Below are positions 6,231 through 12,154 of a stretch of DNA of 12,702 bases, piece after piece (the first letter of the stretch is position 1; every line of letters starts with the position of its first letter). The DNA comes from Cytophagaceae bacterium. GTDB lineage: Bacteria > Bacteroidota > Bacteroidia > Cytophagales > Flexibacteraceae. The stretch is taken from positions 1 through 12,702 of the forward strand of contig CANHWS010000079.1 in the NCBI GenBank assembly GCA_947464365.1. Direction: 5' to 3'. A program made the translations under genes and the position numbers. Under the pieces are notes generated by a model that did no database searches, was not told where the DNA came from, and saw only the letters and a program-made list of their open reading frames with translations.

Positions 6231-7193
6231 ATAGGGGGTGTATTGGTAGTCCAGCCCAAGAACGGCAGTCCTTTCGGCCACGATCCCGTGATAAACTTGT
6301 TTTGCCTCATCGGTCAGGAAGGAGCCATCAATCAAGTCAGGCCAAGTCTGGAGGGCTTTGTTGAACCGCTTTTGGGTATTCTCAATAACTTTGGCAGGTA
6401 GCTCCAGCACCGTGGTCCCTAGATGGTCTATGAGGTCTGCCTTGGTAAGTCGGTTACGTTTACCATTGAGGGTGAGGGCGAATTGTTCCTTATCCTCTGG
6501 CATTGCTAGCTGGGTATTGATAAGATCATAAGCAGGTGATAGCCGCCAACCTTCTGATGTTTCGAGCATCGAGAAGTTCTTGAGGTGCATGTCCGAGTTG
6601 CCGGTTAGCCAAGTAATGAGTACCAGGTAAAACAAATAGAGTTTATCTTGGCCTGCTACAGCACTAAACTTGTTGATAACCTTGGCTATTTTCTCGACAC
6701 TACCCCTGTACTTATACTCCGTAAGGGTTTCTGTCAGCTGAGCCATGTCTTCCATACCGTACTTCAATCCTGTATTAGTCCGATCAAACCGAAGTGTCAA
6801 ATAGGCCATCGAACCATCCACCAGATAGACTAACCCTGCCTCTGCCACCGGCAAGATCAAGGTCTTGGCTAAGCGCATCGTCAAGTGCTCATTTTCTGGT
6901 AGCTGCTCAAAAAGGACAGATTGGGGCTTCAGTATATACTTGCCACTGTAGCCGACTACTGTTAAGCGCTTGGTTTTATCGCCCTTATCCTCACCCAGAG
7001 AAAGTTTTGGCTGTACGCCCGTGACTGATCCTTTGCTACGGATATATCGCTCGGCTATGGCGTCCAGCGTTGCCACCGAAACATCAATGACGGGTGGGTT
7101 GGGCTGACCAAACAATTTGCGCGCACATGCTGGATGGTAATGCGATTGGGCATCCTCAGCTAGCTTGGCATAACATATCCTACATCTGTCCAT
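6192..7193 (-). CDS. hipT: HipT-type serine/threonine kinase toxin (HipA C-terminal core)
   Basis: HipA-family kinases phosphorylate aminoacyl-tRNA synthetases and arrest translation; E. coli HipA acts on GltX and HipT on TrpS. This 333-aa protein lacks the HipA N-subdomain 1, which is encoded separately by the preceding gene. Visible motifs are a Cys/His cluster at the N-terminus (C4, C7, H20, C23) that could bind zinc, and the Ser/Gly-rich loop GSVTGVQPKLSL (residues 55-66). The nucleotide-binding Lys is in YILKP (K89), the catalytic loop is GNSDMHLKN (D201, N206), and the metal-binding Asp is in SPAYDLI (D223). All key kinase residues are present, so it should be active. The loop reads S56-V-T58, where E. 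coli HipT has two autophosphorylated serines in SIS. It starts 9 bp after hipS. Target is unknown. Confidence 0.88.
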   Translation of the reverse strand: MDRCRICYAKLAEDAQSHYHPACARKLFGQPNPPVIDVSVATLDAIAERYIRSKGSVTGVQPKLSLGEDKGDKTKRLTVVGYSGKYILKPQSVLFEQLPENEHLTMRLAKTLILPVAEAGLVYLVDGSMAYLTLRFDRTNTGLKYGMEDMAQLTETLTEYKYRGSVEKIAKVINKFSAVAGQDKLYLFYLVLITWLTGNSDMHLKNFSMLETSEGWRLSPAYDLINTQLAMPEDKEQFALTLNGKRNRLTKADLIDHLGTTVLELPAKVIENTQKRFNKALQTWPDLIDGSFLTDEAKQVYHGIVAERTAVLGLDYQYTPYLLSDTETGEDIT

Positions 7194-7202
7194 ATCGTCA
7201 TG

Positions 7203-7532
7203 TTAGCTCGGTACTGAACAATCTTCTACACTAACAGCACCTATGCAATCAACACAAGCGACTAATAACAAACCCATTCGATCACGTGGTTTGACCTTCC
7301 AGTTGTTGGTTGCGACATCTAACAACCAGCCCTCAGGGATCAGCCCATCAAAAAAAGAGTGGAGCTGACGATCTTTGTAAGGCTGCGTCCTCAAAGGCAT
7401 TGTCAGGCTTATTGGTTGCGCGCCTGGAGTTTGGAGGTAGTCAGGATCATACGAAAACAGGTAATGATCTGTCTCCTCGGTCAGCAACCCAGCCTTTTGG
7501 TTTTTGAATAAGATCCAGGCCTGTCGTTTCAT
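7203..7532 (-). CDS. hipS: HipS-type small antitoxin, separate HipA N-subdomain 1
   Basis: This 109-residue protein matches only the N-terminal subdomain of HipA. It has FKNQKAGLLTEE, then YDPDYLQTPGAQPISLTMPL, FFDGLIPEGWLLD and RDRMGLLLVACVDCIGAVSVE. In the tripartite HipBST system of E. coli O127 the equivalent HipS is the antitoxin that binds and inhibits the HipT kinase. A conserved Trp is thought to sit by the active site, and W69 in GLIPEGW is the likely counterpart here. The ATG overlaps the hipB stop codon (ATGA), and hipT starts 9 bp downstream, so all three are probably translated together. The kinase gene has its own distinct N-terminus, so the split is genuine and not a recent frameshift. 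Confidence 0.87.
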   Translation of the reverse strand: MKRQAWILFKNQKAGLLTEETDHYLFSYDPDYLQTPGAQPISLTMPLRTQPYKDRQLHSFFDGLIPEGWLLDVATNNWKVKPRDRMGLLLVACVDCIGAVSVEDCSVPS

Positions 7533-7750
7533 AATACCTCAGTTGATTGGGATGAATTGGGTGTAGGCACAAGCGAAAAGCCCAAGAAAGCCAAAAGCTG
7601 CTCCAGTTTGTTAAACTGAACTGTTGGCTTCCCACCCTCGACCTCCCGTACAAATCGATACCCCAAACCAGACTGAAAGGCCAACTCCTCCTGAGTGAGC
7701 TTCAATGCCTTGCGTCTCGACGCAACGAATTTTCCGATAGTTGCCATCAT
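7529..7750 (-). CDS. hipB: HipB-type HTH transcriptional repressor
   Basis: A small XRE-family DNA-binding protein. The helix-turn-helix spans ASRRKALKLTQEELAFQSGLGYRFVREVEGGKPTV, followed by KLEQLLAFLGFSL, a pattern typical of HipB/Y4mF-type antitoxins that accompany HipA-like kinases. The ATG at 7750 (or the adjacent ATG at 7747) gives 73 or 72 residues. The longer frame starts at a TTG (7780) without conserved sequence. It is the first gene of hipB-hipS-hipT and overlaps hipS by ATGA. Upstream are a TATATTTG promoter box and five palindromic operators. HipB proteins bind inverted repeats at their own promoter, so these are its probable binding sites. The tail (residues ~62-73, NSSQSTEVL) is polar and probably disordered. 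Confidence 0.88.
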   Translation of the reverse strand: MMATIGKFVASRRKALKLTQEELAFQSGLGYRFVREVEGGKPTVQFNKLEQLLAFLGFSLVPTPNSSQSTEVL

Positions 7751-7785
7751 AGTAATACTCGTCAGGGCAGCATATATCAAAAACC

Positions 7786-7799
7786 ATCCCTATCGGGTA
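7786..7799. promoter_or_regulatory. HipB-type operator O1 (promoter-proximal)
   Basis: ATCCCTATCGGGTA is an imperfect copy of the consensus TACCCGATCGGGTA (11 of 14). It directly abuts the TATATTTG box on the minus strand, so a bound repressor would cover the transcription start. It lies 36 bp upstream of the hipB ATG. Confidence 0.7.
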
Positions 7800-7807
7800 C
7801 AAATATA
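7800..7807 (-). promoter_or_regulatory. -7 promoter box of hipBST
   Basis: On the minus strand this reads TATATTTG, a perfect match to the Bacteroidota -7 consensus TAnnTTTG, 50 bp before the hipB ATG. It lies between operators O1 and O2. No good -33 TTTG is seen at the usual distance. Confidence 0.65.
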
Positions 7808-7825
7808 GGCATAAAATCAAAATCA

Positions 7826-7839
7826 TACCTGATCGGGTA
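7826..7839. promoter_or_regulatory. HipB-type operator O2
   Basis: TACCTGATCGGGTA matches the consensus palindrome at 13 of 14 positions. It is 40 bp from O1 and lies about 20-30 bp upstream of the -7 box, where it would overlap the -33 region. Confidence 0.75.
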
Positions 7840-7867
7840 CGAAATCTAAACTATCATAATCATTATG

Positions 7868-7881
7868 TACCCGAACGGGTA
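7868..7881. promoter_or_regulatory. HipB-type operator O3
   Basis: TACCCGAACGGGTA has perfect 6-bp arms TACCCG/CGGGTA around an AA centre. It is 42 bp from O2 and is followed on the plus strand by TGAAAA, the same-side A-run shared by all copies. Confidence 0.78.
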
Positions 7882-7959
7882 TGAAAATATGTGACAACTT
7901 ACCGCATTACCAGCAAAACCAACCCAAACACCAGAGCTCAGCACACATCCATGTCCATT

Positions 7960-7977
7960 TTACCACATTTGCGGTAA
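7960..7977. promoter_or_regulatory. Unrelated imperfect palindrome, possible second regulator site
   Basis: TTACCACATTTGCGGTAA is an 18-bp inverted repeat with one arm mismatch, TTACC(A/G)CA. A matching half-site TTACCGCA occurs in the opposite orientation at 7899-7906. It falls in the 124-bp operator gap and differs from the TACCCG palindromes. Function unknown. Confidence 0.4.
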
Positions 7978-7991
7978 TAAACAAGCAATCG

Positions 7992-8005
7992 TACCCGAAC
8001 GGGAC
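7992..8005. promoter_or_regulatory. HipB-type operator O4
   Basis: TACCCGAACGGGAC keeps a full left arm and a damaged right arm. It lies 124 bp from O3, about three 41-bp steps, and is followed by GAAAAAG on the plus strand. Confidence 0.65.
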
Positions 8006-8032
8006 GAAAAAGTACCGATCAAGACAACATCA

Positions 8033-8046
8033 TACCCGATCGGGTA
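8033..8046. promoter_or_regulatory. HipB-type operator O5, perfect palindrome
   Basis: TACCCGATCGGGTA is a perfect 14-bp palindrome and defines the consensus. It lies 41 bp from O4 and only 33 bp past the NUDIX stop codon, about 245 bp from O1. It is followed by CAAAAAGG on the plus strand. Confidence 0.75.
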
Positions 8047-8078
8047 CAAAAAGGCTCGCTTGAGACCGTAGGCCATGC

Positions 8079-8639
8079 CTACAATATGCCTAGCACCTTA
8101 CATGCCTTCATGATGCCAACAATGCTAAGGCTATCAGTGATCTGGTTGTCTAGGACCAGAGTTAGCGCCTCCCTAAGGTGGATCTTCTTGATCTTAAGAT
8201 CCTCCGTTTCCTCAAACTCAGTAGGGCCCTGCGTGAGCCCTTGGGCTAAATAAAGATGCCCCTCCTCGTTACAGACAGAGTTGCTGGTATGGATGCGGCT
8301 CAGGTAGGTCCAGCGTTCGGCCAAGAGGCCAGTTTCCTCGCGTAGCTCGCGCTGGGCACTTTTGAGCGGGTCAATGCCAATGGGGCCGCCGCCTTCGGGG
8401 ATCTCCCAAGTGTATTCATTAAGGGGATATCGATATTGCCCTACCAGCCAGGTATAGCCCTCTTCATCAACAGGAACGATACCTATGGCTAAGTTCTTGA
8501 AGTGGACAACACCATAAATACCAGGTTTGCCACTAGGATTGATAACTTGGTTTTCCTCGACCGTGATCCAGGGATTAGCATACTTGAGGTCGGTACGTTT
8601 CGTGAGCCACGGATTGGGATACTGCTCTAGCTTAGCCAT
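8079..8639 (-). CDS. NUDIX hydrolase, ADP-ribose pyrophosphatase type
   Basis: NUDIX enzymes hydrolyse nucleoside diphosphates linked to another group. The arrangement here resembles ADP-ribose or nucleotide-sugar pyrophosphatases: a beta-strand domain with GIYGVVHFKN and WLVGQYRYP before the box, and EIPEGGG leading into it. The box runs G83-x5-I89-x7-R97-E-L-R-E-E-T-G-L (to L105). The usual first Glu of the box is Ile, while the metal-binding RELREE glutamates (E98, E101, E102) are intact, so activity is likely. At 186 residues it has the normal length. The ATG at 8639 gives a sensible start. It lies on the minus strand downstream of menD, 141 bp apart, with a possible own promoter at 8685-8692. 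Substrate is not determinable. Confidence 0.88.
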   Translation of the reverse strand: MAKLEQYPNPWLTKRTDLKYANPWITVEENQVINPSGKPGIYGVVHFKNLAIGIVPVDEEGYTWLVGQYRYPLNEYTWEIPEGGGPIGIDPLKSAQRELREETGLLAERWTYLSRIHTSNSVCNEEGHLYLAQGLTQGPTEFEETEDLKIKKIHLREALTLVLDNQITDSLSIVGIMKACKVLGIL

Positions 8640-8684
8640 AGTTGGGTTGTGATCAGCGGACCATCAAGATCTTGGGCTGTCAAT

Positions 8685-8692
8685 CAAAATAA
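8685..8692 (-). promoter_or_regulatory. Possible -7 promoter box for the NUDIX gene
   Basis: The minus strand reads TTATTTTG, one mismatch from TAnnTTTG, 46 bp upstream of the NUDIX ATG. It is identical to the candidate box before infC. No clear -33 element is visible. Confidence 0.3.
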
Positions 8693-8780
8693 AGAAAAAA
8701 ACGCCTAAACCGTATCAGTCAGGATAGTACAGGGCGACAGAGAAGCCTCTGGGCCAAAGAAAAGCACAACGGATGATAAT

Positions 8781-10499
8781 CTAATGCCTAAAGACCATTT
8801 TCATTGCCTTGAAGTGGTCTGCATTCAGGATTTTGTTCGTGAAGACTTCTAAGATCATGAGCTTGTCTGATGCCCATAATTGCTCAAGCTCTTGGGTCAG
8901 GTCGGCCAAAGTATGGACTGCAGCATATTGACAGCCAACCTGTTGGGCCAAAAGGGCAGCAGTGTGGCCTTGCCAAGTTTCGAACAGGTCCCCAAGCTCT
9001 GGCTGCTGGGCAGGCCCATCAATCATTCTGAAAATATTGCCACCCGCATTGTTTAGCAGCACCACCTTGAGGTTGGATGGGAGTTTGGCCTGCCAAAAGG
9101 CATTGCGGTCATAAAAGAACCCAACGTCACCAGTCAGCAACAGGGTTGGCTCACCCGATGCTATGGCATACCCTAACGCCGTGCTGCTGCAACCATCAAT
9201 GCCACTGGTGCCACGGTTAGCGAAAACCAAGTTCCGGTTCCCTTGTTTGAGCCCAATAAAATTGGCATACCGTACACTCATGCTATTGGCCAAATGGACT
9301 TGCCATCCGTCAGGCAGCTGGTGCAGGACCGCTTTGGCCACACCGAGGTCTGTCAAGGGTTGGTTGGCGTCATTCAGGAAACCGTCAAGGGTCGCAACTG
9401 CCTTAGCCTCAGCAGATTGCCAAGCCTTGTAGTAAGGATTGGGGGATTCCTGATTGCCACTAAAGAAGGCCTGCTCGCCAACCCGAGTAAAAAACTCAAC
9501 AGGATCCGTACGGATGATATGGGTCAATGTTTGATAAACATCAGCGACATAGCCCGTAGTCTCGATGTGCCAATGTTGTTTGGGTTTCCAGCCCCGCATT
9601 GCCAGCTTGAGGTTTTTGCTCATGACCGACTTACCGACCGTAACCAAAAGGTCAGGGGCAAGGTCAGGGTCCGCATCCATCAAGAAAAGGTCATGGTGGC
9701 TAATCACATCCCGGACTTGGCTGCTGTTGGAAATGATATCAGCCACAAGTGGGGCGCCACTATAAAGCTGCGCCGCATAGAGGGCATTATTAAGCTCGTG
9801 TTGATAGACACCTTGGCCCACTACAATTAGTTTACGCTCGGTGGCTAGCCAGTGGTTGACAAGATCATGCGCAAGATACTTACCCAGCAAGGGTTTGTTA
9901 GAGGTCTGTTGGACAACACGCACCTCGGAAAGGCTTGGATGCTGGTCTGGCGCAGGATAAAATGGTTCGCGGAACGGGAAGTTGAGATGGACAGGCCCAG
10001 CAACAACACCAATAGATCCACCATTGGCACCTAGGCTTGCCCACCAAGCCTCGTTTGCGATGCGGTTGACATGCCAATTTGCATCAGGATGCATAGTGTC
10101 CACTGGCAACGAATAGCTTGCCAATACTCTGGTGCCAAACAAGTTGGTCTGATCGATAGTCTGCCCATCCCATTGGTCAATCCACTCAGCGGGTCGGTCG
10201 GCTGTGCAGACTAACAAGGGCAGCTCCTGATAATAGGCTTCGGCAACGGCGGGGCTGTAGTTGAGGCCTGCTGTCCCACTCGTGCAAATCAAGACGATTG
10301 GCTGCTTGGCCGCCTGAGCCATACCAAGAGCCACAAAGGCCGCACTACGCTCATCGTTCTGGACAGTGACGGTAATGCTAGGATGGCGTGCGACAGCCAA
10401 AGCCAAGGGTGCGGACCGAGAGCCTGCCGAAACAACAGCATGACGAAGCCCTTGTTGTACCCATACCTCTAGCAAATGACAAACAGACGCAAAATTCAT
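8781..10499 (-). CDS. menD: SEPHCHC synthase MenD, menaquinone biosynthesis
   Basis: MenD is a thiamine-diphosphate-dependent enzyme joining 2-oxoglutarate and isochorismate to give SEPHCHC, the first committed menaquinone step. The N-terminal half has SAGSRSAPLALAVARHP (residues 24-40) and NDERSAAFVALGMA with the ThDP-activating Glu (E50), then CTSGTAGLNYSPAVAEAYY and TADRPAEW. The C-terminal half has the ThDP/metal motif GDVGFFYDRN to LLNNAGGNIF (about 457-490). Family length is about 550-580; from the ATG at 10499 this product has 572. That start gives the family-typical MNF-LVxxL, whereas the longer frame from 10568 would include a TACATTTG promoter box and non-conserved sequence. MATE lies divergently upstream and the NUDIX gene follows downstream. 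Confidence 0.95.
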   Translation of the reverse strand: MNFASVCHLLEVWVQQGLRHAVVSAGSRSAPLALAVARHPSITVTVQNDERSAAFVALGMAQAAKQPIVLICTSGTAGLNYSPAVAEAYYQELPLLVCTADRPAEWIDQWDGQTIDQTNLFGTRVLASYSLPVDTMHPDANWHVNRIANEAWWASLGANGGSIGVVAGPVHLNFPFREPFYPAPDQHPSLSEVRVVQQTSNKPLLGKYLAHDLVNHWLATERKLIVVGQGVYQHELNNALYAAQLYSGAPLVADIISNSSQVRDVISHHDLFLMDADPDLAPDLLVTVGKSVMSKNLKLAMRGWKPKQHWHIETTGYVADVYQTLTHIIRTDPVEFFTRVGEQAFFSGNQESPNPYYKAWQSAEAKAVATLDGFLNDANQPLTDLGVAKAVLHQLPDGWQVHLANSMSVRYANFIGLKQGNRNLVFANRGTSGIDGCSSTALGYAIASGEPTLLLTGDVGFFYDRNAFWQAKLPSNLKVVLLNNAGGNIFRMIDGPAQQPELGDLFETWQGHTAALLAQQVGCQYAAVHTLADLTQELEQLWASDKLMILEVFTNKILNADHFKAMKMVFRH

Positions 10500-10549
10500 A
10501 ACCGATCGAAAAAGGCACCTGCATCGATACGTTGGCGGGCCTAGGTCTG

Positions 10550-10557
10550 CAAATGTA
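10550..10557 (-). promoter_or_regulatory. -7 promoter box of menD
   Basis: The minus strand reads TACATTTG, a perfect TAnnTTTG match, 51 bp upstream of the menD ATG at 10499. Its position inside the longer menD frame argues that translation starts at 10499. Confidence 0.55.
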
Positions 10558-10579
10558 ACGGCATACAACCGCTATGGTT

Positions 10580-10587
10580 TACTTTTG
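10580..10587 (+). promoter_or_regulatory. Possible -7 promoter box for the MATE gene
   Basis: The plus strand reads TACTTTTG, a perfect TAnnTTTG match. It is 122 bp from the MATE ATG, a long leader, and sits close to the divergent menD box. It is weak evidence without a -33 element. Confidence 0.35.
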
Positions 10588-10709
10588 CATCCAAATACAC
10601 CAAAGTTGGATCTCGGATTTACTAGATGCGTGTAGGCCACGACTGGGCTCAATACGCTCATGACTAGCAAAACGGTCATCCCAACCAATATCATCCACTC
10701 CCGATTCTA

Positions 10710-12095
10710 ATGCCAAGCCGACGACGATTACACCTCATCCGGACCCTCAACCTAGCCTGGCCAGTTGTTATCTCTCAGGCTAGCCACATGCTGATCACGT
10801 TTTGTGATACGCTGATTGTAGGCCGTATTGGCGAGGTAGAGCTGGCTGCCTCCGCCTTGGCCTCTAGCATCACCTCGGTGCTCCTGGTCTTCAGCATTGG
10901 TTTTAGTTTCCCAATATCATCCTTGGTAGCACAATCCGTCGGTGAGCGCGACCAACACAAAACCATCCAACTTTTCAAACACGGGATGCTAATGTGTCTT
11001 ATCCTAGGCACAATCGTCGTTTTGGGTGGATTGATGGCGATGCCCTTGCTCCAATACTTACGACAACCAGAGGAGGTCATGGTCATCTTGCCACCATTCA
11101 TGTTACAGCTACTATTATCCTTGCTACCAGTCATGATCTACCAAGGCTTCCGGCAGTTCATCGAGGGCCTAGGTGATACACGTCCTGCTATGATTGCTGG
11201 TTTGCTAACGGTCGGCATTAATGTAGGTCTCAACTATGTTTTTATCTTCGGCTATTTTGGTTTTACGGCTCAAGGAGTGGTCGGCAGCGGAATGGCCTCC
11301 CATGTAGCCCGTTGGTTCTTAGCCCTAAGCCTGGGCGCCTACATCTTGACCCAACCAAAGTATAGGGTCTATTGGCAGTCCTTTTTTGAGACACCGTTCA
11401 GGATCGGGGTGATGCGCGAGCTGGTTAAGTTCGGTTTCCCGATAAGCCTACAGCTTGTTTTCGAAGTAGCTGTTTTTAGTGCTGCTGCAATCATGATTGG
11501 CTGGATTAGCCCTCAAGCATTAGCGGCGCATCAGTCTGTGCTCACACTCGCTGGTCTGACCTACATGGCTGCATCTGGCATCGGTACAGCCACTAGCATC
11601 AGGGCAGGCAACTTCTTTGGCGCTCGTGACAACGTGCAGTTGCGACTCGCTAGCCAGACAGGTATTAGGTTAGCCGCTACTTTTATGGCTGGTTGTTCTA
11701 TCCTCCTGATCGCTTTTCATAAGTTGATCCCTTGGTTGTTTTTGCACGAGGCTGGGTCAGTCCTGATTGCAAGCCAGCTCTTGTTGGTTGCTGCTCTTTT
11801 CCAGGTGGCAGATGGGGTACAGGTGGTCCTGCTAGGGGCCTTACGTGGCATTAATGACGTCAAATACCCAACCCTGATCACCTTGGTGGCCTATTGGGTT
11901 GTCGCTATGCCTCTTGGTTATATATTGGCCTTTTGGTTTGACCTTGCCGCACTCGGGGTCTGGATTGGGCTATGCTTGGGCCTTTTTGGTGCCTCAATCA
12001 CACTCTTCTTTAGGCTTAAATACCAACTCAGGGTGCTGGACAAACGTCTTCCCACCATGGCTCCTGAGCCCGCTACCGTTATGATTGCTCATTAG
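10710..12095 (+). CDS. MATE-family multidrug efflux transporter (NorM type)
   Basis: An inner-membrane antiporter of 461 residues, expected to have 12 transmembrane helices and to export cationic drugs or metabolites using a Na+ or H+ gradient. Signs are the N-terminal helix NLAWPVVISQASHMLITFCDTL, the GLGDTRPAM loop near residue 155 and PISLQLVFEVAVFS (residues 244-257). The second half has FQVADGVQVVLLGALRGINDVKYP (about 364-387). D33, E252 and D368 correspond in position to the ion-coupling acidic residues of NorM (D36, E255, D371), which supports NorM-like coupling. The ATG at 10710 starts at a short basic n-terminus (MPSRRR). It is divergent from menD and is followed after 59 bp by an HD-domain protein, possibly in one transcript. 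Substrate is unknown. Confidence 0.92.
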   Translation: MPSRRRLHLIRTLNLAWPVVISQASHMLITFCDTLIVGRIGEVELAASALASSITSVLLVFSIGFSFPISSLVAQSVGERDQHKTIQLFKHGMLMCLILGTIVVLGGLMAMPLLQYLRQPEEVMVILPPFMLQLLLSLLPVMIYQGFRQFIEGLGDTRPAMIAGLLTVGINVGLNYVFIFGYFGFTAQGVVGSGMASHVARWFLALSLGAYILTQPKYRVYWQSFFETPFRIGVMRELVKFGFPISLQLVFEVAVFSAAAIMIGWISPQALAAHQSVLTLAGLTYMAASGIGTATSIRAGNFFGARDNVQLRLASQTGIRLAATFMAGCSILLIAFHKLIPWLFLHEAGSVLIASQLLLVAALFQVADGVQVVLLGALRGINDVKYPTLITLVAYWVVAMPLGYILAFWFDLAALGVWIGLCLGLFGASITLFFRLKYQLRVLDKRLPTMAPEPATVMIAH

Positions 12096-12154
12096 AACAC
12101 AGCAACTGACTTATCCGGTCGACTAGCCAATATCCACTATCGAAAACCTCTAGG

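Larger units (their letters stand above)
7751..8078. other. Regulatory intergenic region between hipB and the NUDIX gene
   Basis: A 328-bp stretch with no supported gene. It carries the hipBST promoter box, five palindromic operators (7786, 7826, 7868, 7992, 8033) and, in the gap between the third and fourth operators, a different imperfect palindrome at 7960-7977. A 60-codon plus-strand frame at 7881-8063 simply translates the operators and is not considered a gene. A short GTAGGC/GCCTAC hairpin (8068-8082) overlaps the NUDIX stop codon. Confidence 0.75.

Noticed and set aside
6192..7532. A single hipA broken by a frameshift
   Set aside because: The kinase frame starts with its own conserved N-terminus (CRICYAK), the small gene has a proper stop and the module matches the known HipBST layout.
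7786..8046. CRISPR-like array
   Set aside because: Repeats are only about 14-20 nt, palindromic and diverged, with irregular spacing (40-124 bp) and no cas genes. Operator sites fit better.
7881..8063. 60-codon plus-strand frame between hipB and NUDIX
   Set aside because: It runs through the palindromic operators and translates them (for example YPNGT), with no protein-like features.
9243..9830. 195-codon plus-strand frame inside menD
   Set aside because: Antisense shadow of menD with no recognisable protein motif.
10500..10568. Longer menD start
   Set aside because: The extra 23 residues are not MenD-like and include the TACATTTG promoter box. The ATG at 10499 gives the typical N-terminus.
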